A stretch of DNA of 64,000 bases from Hypericum androsaemum (GCA_963995505.1 OZ023187.1:16331176-16395175); one strand, 5' to 3'. Shown: positions 1-13,062, numbered from the stretch's first letter. The notes: generated from the sequence alone by a model not told the origin. Made by a program: numbers and translations.

Positions 1-1701
1 GCATGAAGGGGAAGTCTGTTAGCGGAATGAACTACTATGCATGTCTTTCTATATTGTCCCTTTTGATTCTTGCGCCTTTTGCCATCGCCGTTGAGGGACC
101 TCAGATGTGGGCAGCAGGATGGCAAACAGCTCTCTCTCAAATAGGCCCGAATTTCATATGGTAACTGCCCTACATTCCACAGGCTATAGTTTCCTTGTAC
201 ATGATAATTGTGATCCGTGCTTTCATCTTGTTAGGACACCAATGACACTAAATCCTGTCTGTAAAATTTGTTACGGATCTGATTGTTGGGAGCTAGATTG
301 CAATTTGGATGTCTGTTTGGCTTAATTTGAAATTTCTGCTATGAATAAGAGCGTGTGCATCATATCCTGATATTTCATTCATGGCTTGTACATTTTTGGT
401 TTAGTACTAGGATCCTCCTCTCAAGAATTGAAACATAGCACAAACTGAGTAATTTAGTGGTTGTGTGCAGCCTGTAATTGAGAAAGAATTGACGAGACTA
501 CAATGGAACTGATTTTTTCGTAGGACGAAAATCCGGTACCGTGTTGTAATTGGAGGGAGCCCTTATTGATCATCATTTGATCTGTTTTCTTACTTTGTTT
601 GCAGCGCCAGATGCTACTCACTAAGGTTTTCTTAGATTTTGTCGCAGATGAGTTCTGCATGTTTGTTGATTCTGAGGCATAGTTTCTATTTGGTATATGT
701 TTTTGTATCTTCTTGGAGAACATCCATGTCCTGATCCTGATCCTGATCCTGATCCGGTTCTACTTACTGAAGTGGCTGCTATTGTGCCTATTAGGTGGGT
801 GGTCGCACAGAGTGTTTTCTACCATCTCTACAACCAAGTGTCGTACATGTCCCTGGATCAGATCTCTCCCTTGACGTTCAGCATCGGAAATACCATGAAA
901 CGTATATCAGTCATAGTCTCGTCCATCATCATCTTCCGTACGCCCGTCCAGCCGGTTAATGCTCTTGGAGCTGCCATCGCCGTCCTTGGCACCTTCTTGT
1001 ATTCCCAGGTACTCATCTTTCTTGAAACCGATTTTTTAACCTCGAAAGAGCAGAAAGTTGCACTCTTTAGGGCCATTACTTCCGGCTGAGGCAAACTCTG
1101 TGGATTTTTTAATATAAGTTTGACCAGAAGAGCTATTTAGCATCGGGTGGCCTTGTCTAGTGATTCACAATACAATTAAGCTAATCACTAGGGAATTATA
1201 AAAGGACCATCCAAGTTGGTACGTTAGGTGACTTTTATAATTGCTTCACTATTTTCGACGGACCACTTGGACCAACTACCACCACAAAGATCCGAATCTT
1301 GTATAATTCCCTTTTTATTCCCACTTCCATTTGTTAATAACGAAGGCATTTTAGTAGGTTCTTTTGTTGACTAACAATCTGCACGCCATAGCTTGGAATA
1401 TGCTTAGTGTACTAAACTAATTCGTTACCGTCATAACCAAGTTGTCGATCCATGTAATCCGTAGCCGCCATTTCAGTAGGTTCTTTGGTTGACCAACTAT
1501 GTGCTCGCCATAGCTTCGGATATGCCCGGTTTTTACTTTTTTGGGAATACGCTCGGTTTCTTTTCTGTAGGTCCTTTGGTTGACTAACTGTGTGCTTTAG
1601 CCTCTTGCTTAGCGCGATAAATCGATTCGTTAGAGTCATAACCGAGTTGTTAGTCCGTATAACTTATCGTTCGGGTTTGTCTGTTGCAGGCAAAGCAATG
1701 A
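1..1701 (+). CDS. GPT: Glucose-6-phosphate/phosphate translocator, C-terminal exons (partial at 5' end)
   Basis: Plastid inner-envelope antiporter that exchanges glucose 6-phosphate for phosphate; member of the triose-phosphate/nucleotide-sugar transporter family. Three exons are visible: 1-160 (enters from outside the window), 795-1008 and 1690-1701, ending in TGA. All splice sites are GT..AG: 161 GT, AG 793-794, 1009 GT, AG 1688-1689. Joined, they read through conserved stretches such as GKSVSGMNYYACLS, EGPQMWAAGW, VAQSVFYHLYNQVSYMSLDQ, FSIGNTMKRISVIV and the terminal FLYSQAKQ. The ending and the lysine/arginine of TMKRISV match GPT rather than the TPT or PPT branches as I recall them. No lesion is seen in the visible part. 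Upstream exons with the transit peptide lie outside the window. The GPT1 or GPT2 subtype cannot be decided. Confidence 0.9.
729..756. repeat. (TCCTGA)n hexanucleotide microsatellite in GPT intron 1
   Basis: About four and a half units of TCCTGA within intron 161-794. An open frame here reads as Asp-Pro repeats, but it lies upstream of the acceptor at 793-794 and is not exon. Confidence 0.8.
1344..1640. repeat. Imperfect tandem repeat (about 110-120 bp units) in GPT intron 2
   Basis: Three degenerate copies of a unit that contains TAGGTTCTTTTGTTGACTAA-like and GCCATAGCTT motifs, near 1353, 1475 and 1568, within intron 1009-1689. It looks like local duplication inside the intron; no coding meaning is seen. 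Confidence 0.6.
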
Positions 1702-2546
1702 AGCTGGGAAAATCCAAGGCTTGTCAAGAGGCGATCACGAAGAAGTTTCTTTGTTTGCGAGAATTCCAAGTTAGACAGGAGGTTCGATAGTATCCACCAA
1801 CCCAGCTCCTATGGGATCCCAGATTCATTGTACTGCAGATATACTAATATTAATAATATAATAAAGAGATGGTAAGAATAGGAGAATAGACAGATTTTAG
1901 AACACCAGATTAAATAAAACCATGAACAACCTCATCTGACTTTTTTTTTCATCTTTTTACCGAATCTCAGAACTCTAAAATTAAATGCGTTTGCCCTAAG
2001 AACTAGGACAGTTTTATTGGCAATATTTGACTCCTTAGAAGCCTACCATAAAACCAATCAAAACTATCATTTTTTTACCTATATTTACTTATTTGAATCA
2101 TTCATGTAAACTATCTACCATATATTTACTTATAAATCTACCAAGAAGAACCATAAATCCCTCAAAAAAAAAAAATCTACCAAGAAGAAAAGGCACTAAA
2201 CCACATGAGGGATGAGGACTCCATCATCTCGTCATTGTAGCCTGGATATTGTGACTTCGAAGATTTGTGGTCGTCTAACTATGAATCTTAAACCTCACAA
2301 TATCTAGGCCAAAGGGCCACGGAAAAATATTCAACAAAATCAGCAACTTCTTCTTCTTTACGATATAAATTACTTAACACAACTGTAACTATCCGATAAT
2401 TAACTACCTGATAATACATATAAATACAAGATAATCTAATAATAATCCAACAATTTGATAAATACAAATAAATGTAAGATAATCTAATAATTATCCAGTA
2501 AAACTAAAAATTTAAAGAAAATAATGATGATGATGATTACATGCAG
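1702..2546. other. Intergenic DNA downstream of GPT
   Basis: AT-rich sequence with the GPT 3' region at its start. No credible coding exon or RNA gene is seen. A loosely repeated AGATAATCTAATAAT motif occurs near 2430-2500. Confidence 0.5.
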
Positions 2547-3404
2547 GTTGGATTGGGTGGTGCTAACAGCACCAATCTCATAACTAAAAAGAGCGCCCGG
2601 CCATGGCCCGGCCCTCCTTTTTGGCTAAATATTATTTCGGTACCTGAATATATATATGCGATTTCATTTTGTTACATAAATTTTTTTTCCAATAATGGCT
2701 GAATATCATTTTGGTACTGAAATTTTTTACGCAATTTTATTTTCGTACATTTTAATTTTTTTCCAAGTACGGTTAAACTTTATTTTGGTACTGAATATTT
2801 TTACGCAATTTTTTTTTCATACATTTTAATTGTCGTCAAAGCCTTATTTAAACGGTGCTCAAGTTTTTTCAACGACACATCAATTTTTTTCAACGACACA
2901 TCCAATTTTTCAATGGCAAAATCACAACGGCACATCAAGTTTTTCAACAGCAAATCAGGTTTTTCAATGCCACATCAAAATTTTCAACGGTACATCAAAA
3001 TTTTTCCAACGACACATCAAAATTTTCAATGGCACATCAAAATTTTCCAACGAAACGCAATCCTAACAATACACCGATCTTCAAAAGACAAAGCCGTAAG
3101 TCGTGTAGATCATTAAATTTCTTTTCCGAAAATATATTATAATAACAAAAAATCCAAACGAGTTAGAAGTTATGGTTTGTCGAAGTTTCAATAGTTATAG
3201 TCCCAAAAACTAAAGAAAATTGTCGGCTAAAATAAGAAAATTAAAATGTACGAAAATAAAATCGCGTAAAAATATTTGGTACCAAAATAAAATTTATCAC
3301 GTTTTTCAAAAAAAATTAAAAAAGAAGACACGTGGCGGCAGCACGTCAACCCGCAGCAGGTGCTGCAGACGCGTTGTTGCCCACACCCAATCAGCCCCCG
3401 ATTA
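2547..3404. mobile_element. Candidate foldback/TIR element with degenerate arms
   Basis: The left part (about 2630-2835) has two to three copies of a roughly 66-bp unit (TTTTGGTACTGAA...TTTTTACGCAATTTT...). The right part (about 3226-3300) is the reverse complement of one unit, with TTTTACGCGATTTTATTTTC on the other strand. GATTGGGTG near 2552 matches the reverse complement of the right flank near 3390. The arms enclose a minisatellite. No clear TSD was found, so the limits are approximate. Confidence 0.45.
2855..3060. repeat. Minisatellite, about 19-21 bp units
   Basis: Ten or so imperfect copies of a unit like TTTTCAACGRCACATCAAAA. Open frames exist in all three forward frames because of the repeat; none looks like a gene. 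Confidence 0.75.
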
Positions 3405-3609
3405 CATGGAGCTTATAAGCAAATCTACTCTGCTAATGCTAATCTGGATTTGGAGATATCTGTGGTTAAAAGGGACAATGAAAAGACCAACATTTTCCCT
3501 TAATCGGAATTATTAAGCCTAGCAGTTTTGGGATTACCTATTGGTCGTTTGATTTAAAAGAAAAAAATTAAGTGGCTCACTTGATGGGCTTCAAGAATTC
3601 TTGGTTGCA

Positions 3610-4440
3610 ATAGTTTCAAGGTTCTTTTCCCATGGAGTCTGGAGATGCTTGCAAATAGTTAACTTTTAATTTTCTCGTGTGGAATATCGCTTTATCTCTA
3701 CAAATAGGTAGACGTGCTTTACAAATTAATTTCAAGTTATTAACCATTTGATCAACTAGATAACCATGTCTCAAATTATTAAGATCAAATCAGTGTTAAA
3801 TATTTGTTAAGATAATTTTTTTTAAGGTTCAAAATTTATATACTAGTCAAACCTAGATTAATTAGTTTAGTAAGTGTTTGAATACCAAGTCCCTTTTCTC
3901 GTTAAAATCTTCTATTTTTCCCTTTTACTACTCACAAGTTGAAAAAGGGATCCAACTTTCTCATGTCCTGGTCGCCCTCTGCACGTAGTATTCCTGTCTT
4001 CTTAAGAGTCCCTTTACCCTGAATGTTTTAGTTTCACCACCCCTAGTTTTAGAATTTGATGGTGTGAAGTCTTCTTGGTCGTAGCCTGGTTGATCTCTGA
4101 TTTTCAAGGGCTGGCCTTTCTTTGGCATGTTGACTATGGACATTGTATACTTGAGCATGTCCAAAGTAGGTTTAACAATGTCTTGTGAAAACGTTCATAA
4201 CAAGGAAGATGGAGATCTTGTGTATAGCCACATGCTGAAATATTGGTGACAGTTAATAGATACAGATTATTGTTCATAACAAAGAAGGTGGAAACGTTCT
4301 ATTATAATAAAAATAACTCTAATATGTTTCCTATTGTATTGCAATGAAGACATGTCTCTCAATTACTCAGTTTTTTGCTTTTGGACCCAAAACAACATAA
4401 AAGAAAATGAAAAAGCATTGTGCTTGGCCTTAATTTGACG
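3610..4440. repeat. Dispersed duplication, copy 1 (partner 19080-19990)
   Basis: Long collinear similarity to 19080-19990, including GACGTGCTTTACAAATTAAT, TGGACATTGTATACTTGAG and AACGTTCATAACAAGGAAGA. This copy lacks about 50 bases after 4157 that form the 3' arm of the hairpin in the partner. The parent element or gene is not recognised. Confidence 0.7.
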
Positions 4441-5056
4441 TGATTGGTACCTTTAGGGTAATCGTCTGTTTTTACATTTATGAGTTTATTGTTTATGGTA
4501 TACTTAATTTTTTTGGTTTTTAATTTGGTGGATTTTTTTACGGTGGGGTAAGGTTCCTATGTTTAATGGTGATTTAGTAGGTTTAAAGTAATTAACGGAT
4601 TACTTTTCAAAAGAAAGTAATTAATAGATATTTTGGTACTCCTAGGTATCATTTGAGATAAAATTAATCATAAAAAATTAATTCTTATAATTCAAAGACT
4701 AATTAACTAAATTTTTTTGATCTAATAATAATCCAATGAAGCTGATATTAAAAGGAAAAAAAATTCGTCTCGCATTCTAATCATTGCCGCTTGTTAGAAC
4801 TTAGAAGTAGTAAAAATTGAATTAGGAAACTGAAAAAAATAGTAAGTATAGTACATGTAATCTAGCAACATAAAGTCATTGCGAAATTGAATGAGGTCAA
4901 GGTTTAAATCATTTACCCTCCAAAAAAGAATATTAGATATAAAAATTGAATTACGGTCGGTATGATTACAATTCAGTTACGTTGTAATTTGACTCCAGCA
5001 GACTATTACAATTCAGTTAGATTTTAATTGAACTCCAGCAGACTATACATGTGTGT
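4441..5056. other. AT-rich intergenic stretch
   Basis: No coding exon or RNA gene is seen. A short local duplication lies near 4960-5045, where ATTACAATTCAGTTA and GACTCCAGCAGACTAT recur. Confidence 0.5.
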
Positions 5057-5065
5057 GTATATATA

Positions 5066-6340
5066 TAATGTTAGGAAAAATTATGCTCAGGTCCCCGTAG
5101 TTTGGCGTCTCTCCCTCTGAGGTCCTTGCATTTCCGAAATCGTTCCTGACGTCCCCGAAGTTTGGTTTTAGAGACTCTCGGGTCCCTGACGGCTCTTTTT
5201 TTCATTTTTGGTCTGGAAATGACCAAAATATCCTTAAACAAAAAATAAAAAAATTTATCTTCTCCAACCTTTGAACAAAAATACCCACCACCAAAAACCA
5301 ACTCAAAACTAAGATTAAACTAACTAAAATCAAGAACACAACCAAGAACATTAAAGAAAAAAACTCAGATAAAAATCTAGCTCGTCGATGTCGAACACCG
5401 AATTTGGAGACCAATTTGGGGATCGATAATACGTACCAGAAGCCGACGAGCTCGTCGATATCGAACACCTAGGCGTTCATCCTGTCGCCGGCAAGGGCCA
5501 CGTCTCCAACTCAGAATCCCAAGAACCAGAAAGTACTCGAAGAGGCGCTTCAAGCCCTAATCGCCGATCTAAACCACGAGGCCGCCGCTAGGATAGTTTG
5601 CCCTTCCACGCGAGAGTTCTTATGGGACAAGGAAAAATTTTCCGGGTGCGAAAGGGATATTAATTAAGGGCAATCAACGACGGCAACCATTGGTCGGAGT
5701 GAGGACCTCGCTCTCATCAACGTAATCGACTCCGATGACCTCGAGGATCTTCGCGCTCAAAGAAATCGACGACGACAACCGTTGTCGTTGCCGTACACCT
5801 CCTCATCTTTGCTTCTTTAGTCAATTGTTTCTTGGATCTGGATTTCAAATTTTTTGATTTAAGTTTTTCTTAATTTTCTGGAAGAGTTTGATTTCTTGAG
5901 AATTTGTGAACTTGATTGGTGAGCACGATGAAGATGGTTGGAGACGAAACATATGGCCGGAGAAGATGATGGATACTTTTTTTTTTGTTGATTATGGTTT
6001 TCTGGATTGGATTTTTGATGTTCTTCGGAATTGAGGATTTTTATCTGAGTTTTTTTCTCTTTAATGTTCTAGGTTGTGTTCTTGATTTTAGTTAGTTTGA
6101 TCTTAGTTTTGGGTTGATTTTTGGTGGTGGGTATTTTTGTTCAAAGGTACATTTTTTATTTTTTGTTTAAGTGTATTTTGGTCATTTCCATGACAAAAAA
6201 TGAAAAAAGAGCCGTGAAGGACCCGAGAGTCTATAAAACCAAACTTCGGGGACGTCAGAAACGATTTCGAAAATATAGGGATCCCAGATGGGGGGACGCC
6301 AAATTACAGGGACCTGAGCATAATTTTCTCAGAACATTAT
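5066..6340. mobile_element. Mutator-like TIR element with arms of about 270-300 bp
   Basis: The two ends are long imperfect inverted repeats: 5066-5370 and about 6040-6340. The shared tip includes AATTATGCTCAGG, then GTCCC...AGTTTGG and GACGTCCCCGAAGTTTGG. Both sides are flanked by GTATATATA (5057-5065 and 6341-6349), a 9-bp duplication expected for Mutator-like elements, but it sits in TA-rich DNA and could be chance. The interior (5370-6040) is moderately GC-rich, has no intact ORF, and contains a locally duplicated GAGCTCGTCGATRTCGAACACC-like stretch. No transposase is seen, so the element is non-autonomous. Confidence 0.7.
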
Positions 6341-6354
6341 GTATATATATACGT

Positions 6355-6405
6355 ATATAATATATTATTATATATATAATAATATATATATATATATATA
6401 TATAT

Positions 6406-6471
<66 letters not shown>
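6355..6471. repeat. (TA)n microsatellite
   Basis: Long, almost pure TA run adjoining the right end of the preceding element. Confidence 0.9.
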
Positions 6472-6474
<3 letters not shown>

Positions 6475-6475
<1 letters not shown>

Positions 6476-7495
6476 TTAGTAGACTTTTGACAAACAAATA
6501 ATTACAGTTTATTGATTATTTTTGTGATTTAAATATATACTAAATAATTTTTTGATGATTTGAATATAGATAAAATAATTTTTAGTGTAAATATAATGAG
6601 TAGTGAAAACTTAGTTTTTCGGTAGTGGAACTCGGCCGAATTTCTTGATTCCTCATATTGGGTGGGACTTGTCGGGTTACCATACCATACTATAGATTCT
6701 CATAATTGCAAGATTTCTCTCTAACGGCTCGACAAGAAGATTGGTTGCGGTCATGCTAGTTGATTTTTGAGAGGTCGGGGTGTTTTTATTTTTCAGGTAA
6801 CTTTATCATCTTTGTATTTTTCTTGATAGAATTTTGCAGTATCAACGTAATTTGGTACTTTTTTTTCCTTATCGTTGGCGGCATCATCATTTTTTTATAG
6901 AGTCCCGCAGCTGTAACCACATGTTTAATGTGTGTGGGTGCGTGAGTCCTTCGAGTTTGTTTTCTTGTATGGGACAACTTGAGGCTAGAGGGTTAGACTC
7001 TCTTGGCTGCCCGGTTTGCGAGTAAGCTACAGATAGATCAAATGTTGACATTTCATTGGCCTGCTGATTAGTGTTCATTCCTCTTAGACTGCCCGACATG
7101 TGGGCCAGCTAGAAGTCTAGTTAGTAAGGATGTTGGGCTCTCATTTGGCCTATTGGTCAGAGAAGCTCCCTCTTTCAGTGCCAGAAATGTGGTAGCGGGA
7201 GGTTGGAGGGTAGGGGATTGCTGTACTTTTATCTTTTATTTTGGTAATAAAAGTTACGAAATTTATTATAAATTTTTTAAAAAAATGATCACTTCGTTGT
7301 GTGACCTCCAAAGTGATATTTTCTCATGTCTTAATAATATCATTTTAGAGAGTCGATATTGGGTCTGGACTACAGCCCAACAAGACCGTCGGGACCAAAC
7401 AATATGGCCAGCGTGTTTCAAGGACAAACTTGTAATATCAAAGATTACATATGATAAATTTTGGATATAGACACGGGTTCACTATTGTGAAGGAA
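6475..7495. other. Intergenic stretch with no recognised feature
   Basis: Short open frames only. None has recognisable domain content or flanking splice signals that convince. Confidence 0.45.
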
Positions 7496-7499
7496 AACT

Positions 7500-7705
7500 A
7501 GTATATTGTGACACTTGTATACCAAAGGGACATTGGTACGACATTGGTGAACTGACTCGTATGCCCATGCAAAATGACACTAGTATACCATGACACTATT
7601 AAACCATTTGTGAAGGAACATTGGAATACTCTGACAACGCTGGTATACTGTGGCACTTGTATACCATTTGTTAAGTGACATTGGTATACCATGACAATGG
7701 TATAC
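7500..7705. repeat. Degenerate minisatellite
   Basis: Interspersed copies of GGTATACYRTGACA / CACTTGTATACCA / GGGACATTGGTA motifs with a rough 55-65 bp period. Confidence 0.55.
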
Positions 7706-8002
7706 TATAATTAGATAATTAAAAATATAATCGTATTTAATGATATACTTGACTGTAGAAAAATCTTAAAATTCTAAGAGACATTTCTTTCAAAAGAAAA
7801 AATTTTGGATTATAGAGAAGTCTTATAATTCTAAGAAATATTTTCTTATTGAATAAAGACAACATTTTAAAAAATAATCAATGACTTAACGCCAATGTAT
7901 ATTGTGCATATGGATCTCAGCCGTCGGACTAAAAGACATGTGTATCTTGACAATCAACAACCTAGATCACAAATATGATAATGATGCTCACTCTATTAAT
8001 AG

Positions 8003-8272
8003 TGTTAGGATTTGTCTCAAATTCTAGATAAATTAGTACTCTATTCCTATTTAGAGTAGAGTAATAATCTCCTATATATATCGGCCTGTCTCTAGGTCTT
8101 TTGTGTTTAGTTGAAAGTTGTGAGGTCGAGAGAACCCTCACGGAGACCTTGTAATCCGTTTGACTCGTATAGTGGACAACTCTCCTTTGCCCGTAGTTTT
8201 CTCCCAGTCTTGGAATTTTCTCGTAATTCTCGTGTATCTCGTATTTCTCGTTTTGATCCTTATTTCTTAACA
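8003..8272 (+). repeat. 5' LTR of copia element
   Basis: 270 bp, TG...CA ends. A TATATATA stretch near 8072 could be the U3 TATA box. Partner is 13075-13343. Confidence 0.93.
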
Positions 8273-8274
8273 AT

Positions 8275-8286
8275 TGTTATCAGAGC
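8275..8286 (+). promoter_or_regulatory. Primer-binding site (initiator tRNA-Met)
   Basis: TGTTATCAGAGC lies two bases inside the 5' LTR and differs by one base from the usual TGGTATCAGAGC complement of tRNA-iMet. Confidence 0.8.
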
Positions 8287-8984
8287 CGGATCTGAGACTC
8301 GAGTATTCGACATAAAAAAAACTTTTTTTGAACAGTAGTCGATTTCGGAATTGTGGGAAATTAAAATCGAGGGTTGTAACTCGCCACCGCTCAACTCGAG
8401 GAGGAGCTGGCCGCCGCCCGTCCAGCCACCACCGCGGTCCGCCTGCTCCATCACTGCCCGCCTACGCACCGCTCTCTCTGTCACGAATTTGGGGAGCCAT
8501 CGCACGTTGAGGAAGTAACCCGTTTCAGAATGGGTTTGGAGAAGAGCGAGTCGTCGCTCGTCCGAGGAGAGGCCAGCCACCGAATAAAGACCGCGCACCG
8601 TCACCGCACCGTGCTTGAGGGAGATCGAGCTCGACCTGCTCATCCGTCGCCTGGAGTAGTACTGCCGGTCGCCTAGTTCTGAGGAAGGAGATTGCCGAGA
8701 AGAATTTTTTGGGGAGAGAGAAAGAACCCTCAAATCTCGATGCCGCTGCCACCCACCGACGCATCACCATGTCCTCTGCCCGTGCTCGTCACAGCCGAGC
8801 CGTCGTCGCCTACTGTGGTGGTCCCGCCGCTCAGCAACCGCTCTTGAAAGTTTTTGGTTGAAAAACCTTAATTTCGAGTTGACTTAGTCAACAGTTTGAC
8901 TGGTTGACCGAAAGTCAACTGTTTTGGCTGATTTTGGTTTTCTAACCTATTTTGGGCTGATATCTTAGTTCGAGGTATTTCAGG

Positions 8985-11900
8985 ATGACTTCCATGAAGT
9001 ACGAAATCCCTCAATTGATGAAGAAAACTAATTTTTCCTTGTGGCAGGTGAAGATGCGCGCTATTCTGACACATTTAGAGCTGGATGAGACTCTACTTGA
9101 TGAGAAGTCGATGCCTTCGAGTTGGGATGCTGCGATGAAAGCGTCAAAGAATCGTAAGGCTGTGAGTCAGATTCAGTTGTACTTGTCAGATGATATTTTG
9201 CGGGACGTGTTGAAGGAGACAACAGCTTCCTCATTGTGGGCAAAACTTGAAAAGTTGTGCATGCCCAAGAGTTTGACCAACAAACTGTGCTTGAAGCAAT
9301 GACTATTTTCTATCCGGATACAAGAAGATAATTCTGCTCACGACCACCTAAATGAATTTAAGGATATAGTGGCTGATCTTAGAACTCTTGATGTGAAGTA
9401 TGATGATGAAGATCTTGCTTTATTGTTATTGTGCTCATTTCCTGCTTCTTATCAGCAATTCAGAGTTACTCTATTGTTCAGCCATGATACTCTGAGTTGG
9501 GATAAAGTTCATGTTTTGCTCTTGGAGAAAGAGAGAATTGATAAGCACACTGTTAGTTCCTCTGAAAATAGCCAAGGGACTAGCTTGGTTGTGAGAGGGA
9601 GGTCTGAAGAGAGGAATGCTAAGTCTGGTTCTAGGAAGAAGAGCAGAAGTAAATCAAAGTCAAGGCACAAGGATAAGACTTGTTTCAACTGTCATAAGGT
9701 TGGACATATTAAATGGTTCTGTCTGGAGCTGAAGAACAAAGAGAAGGGCGAAAAATCCAGTGCTCCGAAAGGAGAAAGTTCTGATAGAGGCAGTGCTAGT
9801 GTTGCCACCATCACTCAGAAAGAAGAATCTGATGAAGACCTTTTATCTGTGATTGATGGGAAGTCTAAAGTTGATGCTGCTTGGGTCCTTGATTCTGCTT
9901 GTACATTTCATATGTGTCCCATCCGGGACTGATTTTTAACATATGAACGTGCGGAGGATAATGTTCTCATGGAAAATAATTTTGTCTGCAAGGTTGTTGG
10001 TATTGGCACAGTAAAGATTAAGATGCATGATGGTGTCATTCGAACCTTGACGAATGTGAGACATATCCCTGATTTGAAGCAGAACTTGATTTCGCTGAGT
10101 ACTCTTGATACATTAGGGGTACACCAGAGAAGGTGGAGTTCTTCGTGTGAGTAAGAACTCATTAGTGCATATGAAGGCCAAAAAGGAGGTTAGAAATTTG
10201 TATGTTTTCCAGGGTTCTACGGTTACAGGGATTGCTGCTGCTGCATCTGGCTCGTTGACAGATTCTGAGAACACCTCATTGTGGCATATGCGACTTGGTC
10301 ACATGAGCGAGAAAGGCATGACCGAGCTAAATAGGAGAGGATTATTATGTGGACATGGTATTGGGAAGCTAGAATTTTGTGAGCACTGTGTGTTTGGCAA
10401 GTAGAAGAAAGTCAGTTTTCAGAAAGGTGTGCACACTACAAAGAAAAATCTTGACTATGTTCATTCTGATCTTTGGGGACCGTCTTAAGTTGTAACAAAG
10501 AATGGTTCCAAGTATATGCTGACTATTATTGATGGTTATTTGAGAAAGGTGTGAGCGTTCTTCTTGAAGAGCAAGGATCATGTCTTTGTCACTTTCAAGC
10601 AGTGGAAGACTATGATTGAAAAATAGACTGGGAGAGATGTCAAGCATCTCCGCACAGACAATAGATTGGAATTTTGCTCTAGTTAGTTTGATGAGTTCTG
10701 CAAGAATGAGGGTATTGTCAGGCATAAGACAATCCCGGGTACACCTCAACAGAATGGAGTCGCTGAAAGAATGAACATAACTTTATTGGAGAAAGTTCGT
10801 TGTATGCTGTCAAATGCTGGTTTGCCGAAGTGGTTTTGGGCTGAAGCTGCTTCCACTGCCTATCATCTTGTAAATTATTCACCTCATGCATCACTTGATG
10901 GCAAGGTACCTGAAAAATTATGGTATGAAAATCCTCCTAATTATGCTGATTTGAAGATATTTGGATGTCCTGCCTATGCTCATGTGAATAATGGCAAGTT
11001 AGAGCCAAGATCTGTGAAGTGTATCTTCCTTAGTTATGCTTGTGGAGTGAAGGAATACAAGTTGTGGTGTCCCGAGCTGTCTAATGTCTTATTGAGTAGG
11101 AATGTTATTTTCAAAGAGACATACATGCTGAGTAAGAGGGAGGACGTTTCTTCACCTGGTGTTCCGAGTGCTCCAAGTGTGGATTTGCAAAAGTCAAAAG
11201 TACAGGTGGAGTTTGATGCTGATCCAAAAGCGAGTTCCTTCCGTGATGTTGATTGCCATGATCTTACTCATGGTGCATTATCTGATGAAGCTGAGAATAT
11301 TGACACAGTTGAGAGGGAGCCAACATATTCCATTGCTAGAGACAGGCCTAGAAGAACTATCAGGCCTCCACAGAAGTTGGGTGAAGCTGATATTGTTACT
11401 TTTGCCTTAAATGTGACATAAGAAGTTGATAGCTGTGAAAATCCGTCTAGTTACTCAGATGCTGTAAAGTCGAAAGACTCTGCTAGATGATTGGTTTCTA
11501 TAGAGGAACAGATGGAATCTCTTCACAAGAACAAGATTTGGGAGATTACTAAGATGTCTAAGGATAAAAAGGTTGTCAGTTGCAAGTGGGTATTCAAGAA
11601 GAAGGATGGTATATTTGGAGTTGAAGAGCCTAGATATAAGGCTCGGCTAGTGGCTAGAGGATATAGTCAGATTCCTGGTGTAGACTTTAATGAGGTATTT
11701 TTACGAGTTGTGAAACATATCTCGATTCGTTCTCTTCTTGGTATTATTGCTATGTATGATTTGGAGCTTGAACAGCTTGATGTGAAGACAGCTTTCTTGA
11801 ATGAAGAGCTTGAGGAGCGGATTTATATGGCATAGCTTGAGGGTTTTCACGTTGAAGGCAAAGAAGACCATGTGTGCTTGTTGAAGAAGTCCCTATATGT

Positions 11901-12992
11901 CCTCAAGCAGTCTCCGAGGCAGTGGTATAAAAAGTTTGATTCCTTTATGATTTCTCATGGTTATGAGAGGAGCAAGTATGATAGTTATGTTTACCTGAAA
12001 AGGGTACGCGACGGTTCCCAAGTATATTTGCTCCTGTGGATGACATGTTAATTGCTTCCAGTGACAAAGGAGAGGTGAGGAAGCTCAAAGCTCTGTTGAG
12101 TAGCGAGTTTGAGATGAAAGATTTGGATCCTGCTAAGAAGATTCTTGGTATGGAGATTGCCAGAGAAAGAGGAGCAAGAAAATTATTTTTGAGTCAGGAG
12201 AGTTACATTGAAAAGGTGCTTGACAGGTTTGATGTGACTGGTAATCCTGTGAGTGCTCCTCTTGGTACACATTTTTGGCTTTCGTCTGCTTTATCTCCAC
12301 AGTCAGCTGCTGAGGTCGATTATATGTCTGGTGTTCCATACTCAAATGCTGTTAGTTCTCTGATGTATGCAATGGTTTGCACATGCCCGGATTTGGCCTA
12401 TGCTGTGAGTGTTGTTAGCAGGTTTATAACAAATCCTGGAGAAGGTCATTGGAGAGCAGTGGAGTGAATTATGAGGTAGTTGAAGGGTACCAAGGGCGTG
12501 TGTCTACAGTTTGGAAGCACCAATGATGGAGTTGTTGGTTTTGTTGATTCAGATTATGCTGGAGACTTTGATAAGTTCAGGTCCTTGTCTGGATATGTTT
12601 TCACTCTTGGAGGATATGCTATCAGTTGGAGAGCTTGTCTACAGGCCATAGTGGCGTTGTCTACCACTGAGGCAGAGTATATGACTATAACTGAAGGTGT
12701 GAAGGAGGCTATCTGGTTGAAAGATTTCTTCAGTGAAATTTGTGAGAAGCTGTAAGTCAGTACAGTATACTGTGATAGTCAAAGTACTATCCATCTCACA
12801 AGGGTTGCTATGTATCATGAGAGGACAAAACACATTGATGTGAAGTACCACTTCATTCGGGAGCATGTTGCTCAAGGTGACATTGTTGTGAACAAGGTGG
12901 GTACCAAGGACAACCCTGCAGACATGTTGACGAAGCCACTTTCTGGTACTAAGTTCGAGCATTGCTTGGACTTGGTAGGTGTTTGTGCTTGA
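8985..12992 (+). pseudogene. Copia gag-pol polyprotein, disrupted
   Basis: Starts at ATG 8985. Gag (8985-9800) has the UBN2-type core and a CCHC zinc knuckle, CFNCHKVGHIKWFC, at about 9679-9720. The protease signature WVLDSACTFHMCP (about 9880-9920) is followed by an in-frame TGA at 9930. The GAG-pre-integrase motif (about 10280-10400) and the integrase are broken by several stops (e.g. 10402, about 10486). RT motifs KARLVARGYSQ and LDVKTAFLNEEL lie in 11491-11835. The YVDD box near 12035 is damaged by a small indel that shifts frame. RNase H (12480-12992) carries ALSTTEAEY and the tail [13 protein letters not shown]...[10 protein letters not shown]. In-frame stops include 9300 and 11419; frameshifts lie near 10130 and 12030. 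It cannot encode a working polyprotein. Confidence 0.92.
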
Positions 12993-13062
12993 TGCTGATT
13001 GTCCTTAGGGGCTGGTGGTGAAGGTGGAGCAGCGTTGATGTTCGAGTCATAGAATTTGGTCC

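Noticed and set aside
2830..3142. Three overlapping forward frames
   Set aside because: All arise from the 19-21 bp minisatellite; no domain and every frame is open for the same reason.
6255..6497. 80-residue Ile/Tyr-repeat frame
   Set aside because: Translation of the (TA)n microsatellite.
8260..8770. 157-residue and 81-residue minus-strand frames in the copia leader
   Set aside because: They lie in the GC-rich untranslated leader of the element, on the opposite strand, with no recognisable domain.
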